Origin: Lantana camara
Lineage: Eukaryota > Streptophyta > Magnoliopsida > Lamiales > Verbenaceae
Length of the DNA stretch: 64,000 nucleotides
Reading direction: 5' to 3'
Assembly (NCBI GenBank): GCA_037501455.1
Contig: CM074855.1
Location: 52,025,001 to 52,089,000 of the forward strand
The translations under genes and the position numbers were made by a program. Below the pieces are notes generated by a model. That model was not told the DNA's origin. It ran no database searches and saw only the letters and a program-made list of their open reading frames with translations. Below are positions 1-10,701 of this stretch, piece after piece. The stretch's first letter is position 1. Each line of letters starts with the position of its first letter.

Positions 1-804
1 CTCGCAAGCAAAGAGAGCACCCCGTCTCTCAACCAAAATAAACAAATAACAAATAAACAAAAATAAAGCAAGGAAGTTTCCAATACTCCCAAGCAACGCA
101 CGCAAGATCATAATTAAAATCACATAAGGCACTCGAAGCAAGTAACAAATATCGCTCACATTATCTATCAATTACTCCAGTCAAATTGGACAAAATAAGA
201 AATTAAAGTACATAACATAGAAATTATTTGAATTAAACTTGCATAAATGCATGTATCATGGATGCTACAAGTACCGTTCACCGTCGTTGCGTAGTTTAGG
301 GCTATGAGTTGGTTATCCCCTGTATGATCTGCCCCGAGAGTGAGTTCAGTGTTTACCTTGTCTTTAATTTCTTTAATATAACCCGGTGAAGCCATGATAA
401 ATCCTCTTCGATCTTTAATCATTTCCCATAATCTTCATTCTATCAAACCAACTCTTAATACCCGAACTTTGATCCCCCGTCTACCATTAGATCACCCATC
501 ACGAAATTAAATCCAATGCTATTTTCTTTACATCTCATGGAATCAAGCTTCATTAACAATATACTTTTCCATGATAATTTAAATCGGTTTCCTCTTGACA
601 ATTCAATTTAGAAAATTTCCCCAAGCTCTTTCATAACTCTTTTGTCTTCAACTCGACTTACATACATAGGATAATCAACGATTTATCTTCCTCATTCCTC
701 GTTAAAATCTTCAGCCCGAATCCAGTGATTTTCCTTAATTGCACTTCTATTATTTTTAGTCCTTCAGTTCCAACCTCAAGTTTTGAATTCACCTCCTGGT
801 CATG

Positions 805-822
805 CTCACCCCCTTAAAAAAT
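805..822 (-). other. Internal polypurine-tract-like site of element B
   Basis: The minus strand reads TTTTTTAAGGGGGTGAG, close to the 3' polypurine tracts in this window (for example 53899-53915), but no LTR start follows. The following bases (about GAGCATGACC) match those after the internal tract of D at 52437-52452. It may be a central polypurine tract for second plus-strand priming. Confidence 0.45.
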
Positions 823-2730
823 TTTGTCGTTGTACATTGAACTCCCTCAAACCTTCTTTCCTCGGAATTCCTGATGGAAGTTTTATTGGGAGGGCTTTAA
901 TGACATAGCAACCCATAGTATTAGCCTTTCCACTTCTCCTCTACCGCTGTTAATATTCCAATCCCTTTTCTTCATTCTTGTTCGATCCGGCACTCCAAAG
1001 CCAACTCCGGTTGTATTTTCCTTCTGAACTTCCTTTCCACCCACCTATCCTTAAAACGCCCCACAATCAAGTCTAATCCCACTTCTCTTTATGAAGTCTC
1101 GATTCCATTAACCGATCCCTTACTTGAAATTCTTTATTTTCCCGACATCTCCTTCCTTGTAACGTACCATCCCATTATTTCTTTTCTTCTTAACTTAGAT
1201 GTGACCCGATCGAAGAAATACTCAATAAGTGGGGTGAAAGAACTTCCTATCAAATAGACAGTAAAATGCATGTCGGGTTAAAATGATAATGCACTTGGTA
1301 TACTTGAAACAATTAAATATGCCGCACAATAAAGCAACAAAATCAGATAGGAATACACGCACAAACATAAGTAAGGAAAATAATAATTTGATGTGAAATA
1401 TGATGCACGTGCCATGAATGTTTTGGGACCGGTCACCAATACAGTAAGCTGTTAGCGCGGTAGCTTTTCCTCGTTCCTCTAGTCACGAGATCATTTTGAC
1501 TTAATAATCATGCCTTGTCTTTCCCACGGTCTTCAAGTTTTCCATGAATCTCTTTGCATCACTCATATCTTCTACTGTCTGGAATTGAAATTTCACGATC
1601 CCTGATTTCTTCGACATCCACTGAATTGACCTCTGTATTTATTCCCCGATAATCACTCTTCAACATTGCCTAAAATCTCTTACTTGATTGAACCCTAATG
1701 TAATTCCGAACCCTACTTCTCGCCATCACCGTGATCAAGACTCCCGTACTTATCCTTTATGAACTTAGATTGACGAATTGGCCTTATTTTCCGATTACTT
1801 GTACCTGAGCGAATGATTTCCTTGCAAAGAGTCTCTCCCCGAGAATAATCCTTCCTCCTGTCTTTGCCTTTCTTTAGCGTTCCCATTTGTTGCTCCATAT
1901 CTTCCAATTCAACTTCTCAACATGACGATTCCGCTTGGATTTGAAAAAAACGAACTTAAATCCTGTCTTCAATATCACCACTTTCCCTATATTTGTATTT
2001 ACCCAGGTACTTGCCTCTCTCTACTCCCTTCCCGACTCGTTTCCCATTTTAATCGAAATCCCAAGCCCCAAATTCAACTCTTCCCGATCTTAACTTCGAC
2101 AAATTTGATTTCAATTCACTCGGCTTGGTCAGAAGTCCTTCTTTGTCTACCCTTGGTGCTCAACTCTTACCGGACCTATTTCATCTTAACTCCTCTTAAT
2201 TATTGATACCTCTTCAATGATCCAAATCCGGAATCAAAATACCCTCAAGGTTTGTTCACTTCATTCATTAGGTTAAAAGATCCCGTTGCATCCAATCAAA
2301 GGCACCTTATATGGCAGAGCCGTATATGTCAATCTTCTCAGTCGTAACCATCTCCCAATCAATCATTATTTCACCAAGTGTCCTTCTATATCATTTCCCA
2401 GTGCAACCCTCCTATCTTCCATGCCTCAAAAAGGACTTGCAATAGAGCGCTGTTAGCGTGATATTTGGCCGTGGTTTGATATTATCTTTATAACCTATAA
2501 ATCGCAACTCATTTCAAAGATATATGCATGCGATTAGTGCATGCATATGACACATATTCAACACGAAAGGCACGGATCCACTATAAAATGCAACAGGTAA
2601 TTTAACAAGATTTAAAAGAAAGACAATTTGAGGTTCAAGTTCGATGGAATGCACACATTATCACTTAGTTCCTATGCCGAACGACCTAGACTGACCCACA
2701 CGACACTTGAGCCCGAGTTTTGCAACCCGA

Positions 2731-2743
2731 GGCTCTGATACCA
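2731..2743 (-). other. Primer-binding site of element B (initiator Met tRNA)
   Basis: The minus strand reads TGGTATCAGAGCC, complementary to the 3' end of plant initiator Met tRNA, eight bases inside the LTR end at 2752. It fixes the orientation of B and shows that the LTR at 2752-6646 is its 5' LTR. Confidence 0.9.
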
Positions 2744-3791
2744 CTTAAGGATGTAGCACCCGAGCGCAAGGTACCACATCCCCCGCACCGAGACCCGACC
2801 CGAATATGAAATGGACGATCCATACCCGAGCTAAATCACGGCGAACGGGGACTAACACATGCTCTAAGCTAGGCGGGCTAACCCTTAAACCATAAATTCA
2901 GAGTAAATACATGTGCGGAAGCAATAATTAGCCATAATTTAAATAATGATCATTCAAGCTCCCAAAATAATCCATATACATCATTAAATGCCGTCAAGGC
3001 TCAAACATCAAGTGCGCTCCATTATTATTCATATACAATGATCAAATGTGCAATATGTACAGGTAAGACCAATATATAAAGGGCTAGAAACGAAAACAAG
3101 ACCTATGACTCGAAATCCCGCCTAGCTCCCTTGACACCTGCACAAAACAACTGAAGGCCAAACGGGTTCAGTCCAAACGGGACTGGTGGGTATAAAAGCA
3201 GGGCATAATATAATATATGACAGTAGTTAACAATCACATGCAAGCTATAATCCCAAGTGAGGTTTTAAAGAATTTCCCAAGTGGGCGAATATAAATCATC
3301 AAAACGGATTATAACAATTCATTAACATTAGGTCATTATTGGCCCGACGAGTGGGCGTGCATTATCTCCAACCAACACCTCGTGTAATTCATTAAACATT
3401 CATTCTTTCTTTATTTCATTCATGCATAATATTCTTTTGTGCATATTCAATCGATTCTATTCAATCGGTCATATACACCTTCTTCCTCCGGGTTGGTGGC
3501 CGGGTGATCGGCCCGAACCATCCACTCATTGACCAAAAGGGGTTACATGACTCCCCAGATGGCACTCAGCTCCCTTTCCCAGCCAATCTCCTGACGAGGT
3601 CCTATACCGCCGTTCATTGGTGGAACTAGTGTGAGGGTTTACCGTCAGCCCTTGGCTCCTCGGGTCCCCACTCACACCAAGCCCCTGGGCCCCATTCAGT
3701 GCATAACATTCATTCATTCTCGCTAAAACATTAGGTAGGGTTCAAGAAATAAGGGCTTTACGTGTGCAATCATTTACTCGATAAAAGACTC

Positions 3792-3814
3792 AATATATAT
3801 ATATATATATATAT
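3792..3814. repeat. AT dinucleotide microsatellite
   Basis: An uninterrupted (TA)n run of about 23 bp inside the LTR of B. Confidence 0.9.
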
Positions 3815-4709
3815 TGTATTACTTTGGCTTAAACCTTTTCACATAGGGAGATATATCGGGTCGTTTTATCTAAGTAGAAGAAAAACCCACCTTAAACGGC
3901 AACAAGGAGAACACACGAGCCCTACAGACCGCCTCGTCTCCAACGAACTCAAAATCTGTGCAAGAGAGGTGAAGTGAGACTCATTATGACCATATAAGAC
4001 GCTCGACAATGTAATGATTATGGCATGATCGTATAAAAGATAAAATTATGTTATGAAATGTTCATGTGCACGATTAAGGGATTTAATTCATATAATCAAG
4101 TCATTCCATCATTCATTCACGTTCGTTCAAGTCATAATTCACATTTTCAATCAACTTAATTCAAGAATTTTAAATAAAATCCTAGCACAAGTTAAATCAT
4201 ATATAAAATTAGAAATTAGACAATTAAGCACATTCAATCACATTTACAATTTGACAATAAACAATTAAATACATTCATTTAAATTTAGAAAATTAAATAA
4301 AACATGAATTAGATAACAATTAAATTCTATAATTCAATTAAATCAAATAACATTTAACATTTAATAAATATATATAAATAGATATATCAACATATAATAT
4401 ATATATGTATATATATTTTAATATATTACGTACATGTATACATGCTACGTACAACACAACAACAACACTACATGCATGCAAATCTAATTTCAGCAACTTA
4501 CATGCATGCATTTAACCTTAAAGTTCATGCAATTTCATGCATGCAAACATTTGGTGTTAAATCCATGCAACAACACCACATTCAGGCTTCCACAATTTAA
4601 TTCATGCACTTACTACTAACAACCATGCAACAAAAGAGAAAGAATATAGCAGCCAGAAACAACTAACAGCAACAACACACAGCAACGCAGCAGTCGCATA
4701 ACAGAGACA

Positions 4710-4837
4710 ATCTCCCCGCCCGGGGAGATTTTCAGAATCAAAAGTTCCCGCCCGGGGACTTCCATGCGAGGGACTTTCTGTAATGAGGCTCCCCGGCCGG
4801 GTACTTTCATGTACAAAATCTCCCCGGCCGGGGAGAT
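4710..4837 (-). repeat. GC hairpin array in LTR of B
   Basis: Four units lie in 128 bp of otherwise AT-rich sequence. 4710-4729 has arms ATCTCCCC and GGGGAGAT around a 4-nt core that reads GGGC in sense. 4743-4760 has arms AGTTCCC and GGGGACT. 4786-4803 is an imperfect CCCCGGCCGGG unit. 4818-4837 is a perfect 20-bp palindrome, ATCTCCCCGGCCGGGGAGAT. The array lies inside the putative LTR intron, like arrays in the other families. Confidence 0.8.
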
Positions 4838-6142
4838 GCAACAGAAGCAAATGCGGCAGCAAAACAAAGCTCAAATTAATCCCCTGTTTCAGGACTTCAA
4901 AACAGAGCAAAAGCTACAACAACTAAAAGTAAATGATACATGAACAAGAAGGCATGGAATTCAGCAGAAAATCAGCTCTAACAACCCTCACAAAAACTGA
5001 CAGCAACAGCAAGAAGATACAGCAGTTTTCAGCAGCTAAAATCAGTCCAGATTCATGCCAAAATTTACGAGAAACAGGGCAACCTTTGATCCTTCTTTAA
5101 TCCCATCAAATTCAGGTAAATAGACCATCCAATATGCAGCAAGACAACACTAATCCAACAACATATCAGTCCTAAAAGTTATCAGACCTGAAAGGCTGTC
5201 GTACGTGACCCTTTCTTCAAAGTTTTTCAAAGAACCATAAATGATATCTTATAAATACTCCAACTACCATGTAATCAATGATCATAAATGAGAAGAAGAC
5301 ATCAAAACAATCATTTCCAGGCTTAGAATAATTCAAATCCATTAAAAATCGAGGAAGATCAATATAATTGCTCAAAATCGTATATATTGCAAATCAGCCA
5401 AAAATGCATGAAACCATAATCAAATTTAGGGATGAATAGATGAAAATGACCATAAATGAACGTATATTACAACCCTAAGCTTACCTTGTTGATTGGATGA
5501 GGATTGGATGAGATTTCAGCTCCAAAATCTCCAAGGAAAGCTAGGTTACGGAAAGAAACTGGGAAGCAGTGACTTTAGCTGAAGTTTGTGGTTTGTGTGA
5601 GGGTTAGTTCGGTTATGGCAGGGTATATAAGGTTAGGTGGTTGAGTTAGGGTTCCATAGCCTCCAACCATGCTTAATTTGGTTAAATATTGGATGAGATA
5701 TGGCCATTTTAGTGACAAAGGGTCAGTTTCATCGCCGTTTCGTTTTTCGGTTGAAGTTCAGTGGTTCAAATGACTTTGGAAAATTATAAGGCTAAGTTCA
5801 CTTAACTCGAATCTTCGTTGCAAGTTCAGCGAAGTTGACGGAACTCGAATCCGAGTTCCCGAGCTGAAGATATTAAATACGGAACCAAGGTGCGGTAATT
5901 GCTCGTTAGCCCCCGACTGGGATTCCAAAATTCAAATTAAATTCGAAACATATGCAAAAGAATCCAAAAATGTGAAACGAACAAATATTCATATACAAGA
6001 CACGTATAAATCGAACATATTAAATTTGCATGAAATTGCGGTATCAATTCATATAGAAACGAAGCACTTAAATATCACTCATACGCAATCTATCAAAGGA
6101 ATTCATAATATTTATAATATATGCAATTAAATTCAAACTTAA

Positions 6143-6185
6143 TATTATATATATATATATATATTAATGCATGCATACATGTATA

Positions 6186-6225
<40 letters not shown>
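6143..6225. repeat. AT dinucleotide microsatellites near the start of B's LTR
   Basis: Two (AT)n runs, about 6143-6165 and 6187-6225, are separated by a short stretch containing ATGCATGCATAC. Such runs are slippage-prone and could pair with themselves in RNA; no specific role is visible. Confidence 0.9.
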
Positions 6226-6227
<2 letters not shown>

Positions 6228-6646
6228 ATAATACATGCATGCATACTGAATTTAAAAATTGTAAAATGTATGCATACCTAATATAAAAATTTAAATACAT
6301 GCATTACATGCACACGTACACAATACTTTATATATTTATATATATATATTTATATTATATAAATATATTTAGTATTAATAACATTAAATACAATAATTAA
6401 CATTTAATACATTTACAAATAAAATTAAATATGTAAAACACGTATAAATAATTATTTCGCACAATTAAGGAGCACGCAAGTTATTCGCATAAATTCAAAT
6501 TCGAATATAACATATATTTCAATTAATCACTTATTTAACAATTAAACAATGAAATTCAATTATAGAAAACACTAGAACCAATTAATTTGCGCAATTTAGT
6601 AAACATATATATCATTTTAAAATACTGAAAAGTTGGGGGTGTTACA

Positions 6647-7856
6647 TGAAGACTCAATATTGATGGAATGGCATGAAGAGGGACGTTGCTAACTATGTTA
6701 GAAGATGTCAAACGTGCCAAGAGGTGAAAGCTGAACACCAAAAACCGGGGGGAACTCTCCAACCGCTTCCAATTCCTGAATGGAAGTGGGAGCAAGTGAC
6801 AATGGACTTTGTGTCCGGCTTGCCAAGGACCAAAGGAGGTTTCGATGGGATATGGGTCATTATTGATCGGTTGACGAAGTCAACCCATTTTCTCAAGATC
6901 CGAATGTCCGACAAGGTGCCTAAGCTTGCCCGATTGTACCGGAAAGAGATTGTTAGAGTTCATGGTGCTCTGGTAAGTATTGTTTCGGATAGGGATCCTC
7001 GGTTCACGTCGAGTTTTTAGCAAGAGTTGCAGAAGTGTTTGGGTACGAAGCTTCAGTTTAGCACTGCATTTCACCCACAAACGGACGGACAATCCGAGAG
7101 GTTGATAAGGTATCTCGAGGACATGCTTCGTGCTTGTGCCTTGGATTTTCAAGATTCGTGGGATGAGCAATTGGATTTGGTATGGCTCCGTATGAAGCTT
7201 TGTACGGAAGAAAATGTCGATCCCCACTCTTTTGGGATATTGATGAGTGGAGATGGACCAAGGATGGAAAGCTAGAAAGAGCTATGAAACCGAAGGAGAT
7301 CCAATATACTATTGAGAAGGTTAAGGTGATTAAACAGAGGTTGAAAGCGGCACAGGACCGACAGAAGAGTTATGCGGATAAGAGGAGACGTCCCTTGGAG
7401 TTTGAAGTCGGAGATAAGGTCTTTCTAAAGGCATCTCATAGAAAAGGGATTGCTCGGATTGACAAAGGTGGGAGGCTTAACCCGCGCTACTTAGGCCCCT
7501 TTGAGATCCTTGATCGAGTTGGGGAAGTGGCTTACCGTTTGGAATTACCACCGAGCTTGACCGGTATACACAACGTTTTCCATGTTTCTCAGTTAAGGAA
7601 ATTCTATCCCGATGAGTCTTCTATTCTACCGGTTGAAGAGGTGCAACTTGAGCCGGATTTGACAATCAAGAAGTACCCGGTTAAGATTTCGGACCAGAAG
7701 ATGCAAGAGTTGAGGAACCGGAACAAACCTCTTCTTAAAATGTTGTGGCATGATCAGAAATCCGAGGAAGCCACGTGGGAGACAGAGGCTAAGATGGTTC
7801 AGTTGTATCCGGAGCTTTTCAAGACCTTCACTCCGGACCTGAGGACAGGTCCTTTT
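6647..7856 (+). pseudogene. Element A pol remnant: integrase and chromodomain
   Basis: The remnant starts inside the integrase zinc finger, where B is inserted. Its HH half is lost, but both cysteines remain (codons 6706 and 6715). In the DDE core, Asp codons are at 6805 (MDFVSGLP) and 6988 (SDRDPRF). Near 7176 a deletion joins sequence before the catalytic Glu to [13 protein letters not shown], removing the Glu and changing frame. Stops are a TGA at 6661-6663 and a TAG at 7018-7020, both at Trp positions of the paralogs. After the frame change, sequence from 7182 gives the GPFEIL region and a Tekay/Del-type chromodomain (EEATWETE, about 7766). That frame continues through the PPT and stops in the LTR at 7976. 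It cannot encode a working integrase. Confidence 0.9.
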
Positions 7857-7870
7857 GAAGGAGGGAAGGT
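7834..7870 (+). other. PPT-proximal hairpin and polypurine tract of element A
   Basis: Arms GGACCT (7834-7839) and AGGTCC (7846-7851) enclose loop GAGGAC. The purine tract GAAGGAGGGAAGG follows, then the LTR start TGTAAC at 7871. The same hairpin precedes the PPT of D (identical arms) and, with different arms, those of F, E and C. The tract primes plus-strand DNA; the hairpin's role is unknown. Confidence 0.7.
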
Positions 7871-8589
7871 TGTAACATCCCGACCTTCCGGATCTACATG
7901 TATGGATTTACGGGGTGTTAAATGTGTTATTATTTATTTAATTATGTCTTTTATTTCTTTTAATGTTCTTAATTAATTGATCTTACTTGTTTAATTGCTA
8001 TTTGAATTTCAAACGTTTATGCCCTTTCGCTTGTATTTTGTTTCTTACGTGACCTATGTGAGTTATTTACATGTTAGCATGCTCGTTTGGTGTTTCGGGT
8101 TTTGTTTGGTGTGGCTTTGTGCTCGTTTTGTTTTTTCGGAACCTAGAGGATGGTTAAAGAGCATTTAGCGTACCTTGGGTTCCGGGCGTCATATCTTGAG
8201 CTAGGGAATTCGGATTCGAATTCCGGAAGAGGCATTGGACTCGTGATGAGATTTTCAAGCTTTGGAACCTATCCTCATACTTTTCTAAGACCATTTGGAC
8301 CCTCGAAAATCGACCGGAACGAGCCTTTGATGCAAGATAGCCCTCCTTTGTTGACTAGTCAATAATTGTGGACACCTAGACTTAACCAAACCTTCCTTAA
8401 CCTTGGTTAATGATCTAAAATCAGCATATACCCTCTCTCCCTCTCCCATTTCGTGCACCACCTTCCAAGAAGCAAGAAAAAGTTCCCCAAATTCAGCTCC
8501 AAAGAGAAACCAAGGAAGAAGATAGAGCATTATTGCATTTTTTAAGATTTTGGCCAATCTACTGCTCCTTTTCTTCTCAAATTTTGAAG

Positions 8590-10265
8590 GTAAGCCTATT
8601 TTTGAGTTCTACAAACTTTTATGGTCCTATTAAGTGTAATATGTTGAGCTTTGTCTTTGAATTTCATGAGAATGAGCATACTACATGAATAGTAAAGGTT
8701 TGGTGGATTTTGAATTCTCTAGCATGTTTCCTTGTGAATTATTTGAGCTTGATGCATGATTGTGATTCCTTAGTCTTCCATTTTGAGTTGTATGGACTTG
8801 CTTTGAGTGTTGGAGTTGTTTGCTTCATTCCTCCAGACATGGGGGTGCTGGCTGCCTGGTCCTCGTTGTACCGAGACACGGGGGTGTCTCAATTTGCTCT
8901 ATGTTGGTGACACGGGCGTGTCACCTTCTGGATTCCGTTGTTCGTCTCCTGTACTGAGACACGGGGGTGTCTCAGTTTTCCCTTCCAGGGGGGCACGGGC
9001 GTGTCCCCTAGGAATCCTCATTTTTCACCCGTCTTTGCTTGGTTTTGCTTCCTTTTCCTTGCTTTTATTTAGCCTTCTTGTCTTGTTTATGACTTGTATG
9101 CTTCATTAATTTGTTACATTATGTGTTAAGGTTAATTTTTTGAATCCTTGACTTGTTTTATACCCTCGTTGGGAATTATGATCTTATATGTAATGCATGC
9201 TCTTATATGACTTAAATGTGAATTTATTTTATGTCTTTTGCATCATGAACATAAATACGCATTTACCGAGCGTTGATGTGGTTCATTTTGAGTCTAAGAG
9301 TACACCATTATTGTTTGTTTTGTTCAGAGTGTCTTCCCGTGGACGACGAGGTTGCCCCCTAAGTGCCCGGTTACTTTCTTTTGTCTCCGTTATCGGTGTT
9401 AAGGTGAGGTTTTGTTTCTTTTAGCTATTTGACCTACAACCGCTTTATGGTTTGAAGCCTTGCATCCGAAATACGTATATTATATGATAGATAAGTGTAA
9501 GATATGTATCTTGAGGGCTTGGCCCATTTGTTATATGATCTTGAAAACGCTTTGTATAAGTATATAAGCTATTTTGCCTTTGTTTTGAAAAGCCTTTGAT
9601 TAAGTGTGTGTGTGTATAAGCGAGATATGTGGCTTTGAAAGATAAGCTTTGCTCTTTGCATGATTTTGTGAGATGTTTGGGCCCCGGAGAATGGTATGGT
9701 AATCTCGGGTCGGCTGTGGGGTCGCCGAGCTCTTCCATCAACATTTTTCTTTTGAGAGTCTCACCTAACCTCGGGAGGTTTGGGGAAGGGTGTTTCTCTT
9801 GAGCCGGCGGAAGTAATCGTCGAAGGTTTCAAGGTCGTAATTAAGCCTTGTCTCTTGTGATTTTTGGATAGTTAGGGCCGTCAACCCTTCTATCACCCGG
9901 TGTGAAGGTTGGATTTTGTTTTGTTTTGCTTTGTTTTGCCCCTTTTGTTTATGGAAGTTTGGATTTGTGACTCGTACTCGCCGAGTTAGTGGATCTTGTA
10001 CAATCTATGGAACGAGAAAGGATTTATAAGTGCTTAAAACTTGTTATTTGGCCTCCGGCCCTTGTTTTCTCTAAAGTATGTATAAATCTATAACACGGGG
10101 AAAACGCTTTGGCTTGCAAAAACTATTCTCGGTCCAAGGGTTCTTTATGTTGTTAAGTGTTATGCTCTATAAGTATATCGGGTGTGTGAGTTTAACCCCC
10201 TCACTAGTCTTTAGGACTAACCCTCGTTGTTTTTCTTTCTTTTTCCCTTTTCTTTTGAGTTGCAG
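8590..10265 (+). other. Putative intron inside LTR of element A
   Basis: Donor GAAG|GTAAGC is at 8589/8590. The acceptor TTGAGTTGCAG|GTAC ends at 10265 after a pyrimidine tract of about 30 nt (from 10225). The branch motif GGACTAACC has its A at 10220, 45 nt from the AG, and is the 3' arm of TAGTC...GACTA (10205-10219). The length is 1,676 nt. This is the best-looking example here by donor, branch and pyrimidine tract, but no transcript evidence is available. Confidence 0.68.
8836..9009 (+). repeat. GC hairpin array in LTR of A
   Basis: Units: 8873-8890, arms GAGACAC/GTGTCTC, loop GGGG. 8906-8925, arms GGTGACAC/GTGTCACC, loop GGGC. 8954-8975, arms CTGAGACAC/GTGTCTCAG, loop GGGG. 8987-9009, arms ending GGGGCAC/GTGTCCCC, loop GGGC, with a wobble. 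A weaker unit starts near 8836. Arm sequences differ between neighbours, yet both arms change together, which argues for selection on pairing. Confidence 0.82.
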
Positions 10266-10701
10266 GTACTTCTTGAGTCGAGCTAGACGGCAAGAGTCTA
10301 TTGAGTTGTCTTGTGGTGTAGCTCGGGTCTCATGCATTTGTTTTTGGATTACGTACCTTAACTTTATGCACTTTTGACTTATGTTTCTTGATTACTCTTG
10401 CTATTTTGGCCCCGGATGGGCATTGTACATGATATACATATTTGTTCTTATAGTTAGCTTGACAACTTGAACCCTAATATGCTATGATTTGAGATCTTGG
10501 GATTTTTGGTATGCATGTCTACGCTTCCGCTACTCTCGTTTTATTTTGCTCAGTTCTTGAGGGTCTAGGCCGCCTAGCGAGGGTGTGTTTTGTGTGTCTC
10601 CCGTTCGCTATGGTTTGATTCGGGTGTGAACCCTCAATTTCGTTACTCGGATTAGACCTTAGTGCGGGGGATGTGGCGCCCTTCGCTCCAGGGGTGTTAC
10701 A

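Larger units (their letters stand above)
1..2751 (-). mobile_element. Element B internal region, non-coding LARD-like LTR element (partial)
   Basis: Read on the minus strand, this follows the primer-binding site at 2731-2743 and runs off the left edge. It has no gag or pol ORF; the longest ORFs are short and do not resemble retroelement proteins. It shares nucleotide blocks with the internal region of element D: 1865-1912 matches 51553-51605, the box at 1392-1440 matches 51965-52005, and the purine tract at 805-822 matches 52437-52452. This is the pattern of a large non-autonomous derivative. The 3' LTR lies outside the window. B is inserted in A's pol at 6646/6647. Confidence 0.75.
3138..5484 (-). 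other. Putative intron inside LTR of element B
   Basis: The minus strand has donor AAG|GTAAGC with intron base 1 at 5484 and acceptor TTTTGTGCAG|GTG with the last intron base at 3138, 2,347 nt. A branch-like CTGAA has its A at 3168, 30 nt before the AG. That branch motif sits in a stem-loop at 3169-3185 (CAGTCC...GGACTG). A TATATA motif lies about 140 nt upstream of the donor. The same order of signals occurs in the other LTRs here; splicing itself is inferred. Confidence 0.6.
2752..6646 (-). mobile_element. 5' LTR of element B, 3.9 kb
   Basis: On the minus strand the LTR starts TGTAACACCCCC at 6646 and ends GGGTGCTACA at 2752, followed by a tRNA-Met primer site. Its right flank is A's integrase coding sequence, so B inserted into A. 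In sense order it shows a GAGCTCGGGAACTCGG box (5840-5872), a TATATA motif at 5624-5629, a splice-donor-like AAG|GTAAGC, a GC hairpin array, a conserved GGGCCC module (about 3484-3690), a branch-site stem-loop and CAG|GT. AT repeats are unusually long. The target duplication cannot be checked because the left end is outside the window. Confidence 0.85.
7871..10701 (+). mobile_element. 3' LTR of element A, 2.8 kb
   Basis: The LTR runs from TGTAACATCCCG, just after the polypurine tract, to GGGGTGTTACA at 10701. It contains the box GAGCTAGGGAATTCGG (8192-8224), a TATA-like motif near 8426, a donor at 8589/8590, ATGAATAGT at 8685-8693, a hairpin array at 8836-9009, a GGGCCCC module from about 9679, a branch-site stem-loop and a strong acceptor. 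The end box GTGCGGGGGATGTGG lies just before the terminus. The right flank is minus-strand LTR L, so A inserted into L; A's left end is outside the window. P (21511-22370) is a relative of this LTR. Confidence 0.88.

Noticed and set aside
4602..4910. 102-residue minus-strand ORF with PGRGDF-like repeats in LTR of B
   Set aside because: Translation of the GC hairpin units inside a non-coding LTR; similar artefacts occur in other arrays (39565-39815, 40754-41173, 57267-57686).
8192..8224. Heat-shock element in the AATTCG box
   Set aside because: GAA and TTC are adjacent without the two-base spacing of a heat-shock element; left as an unassigned conserved box.
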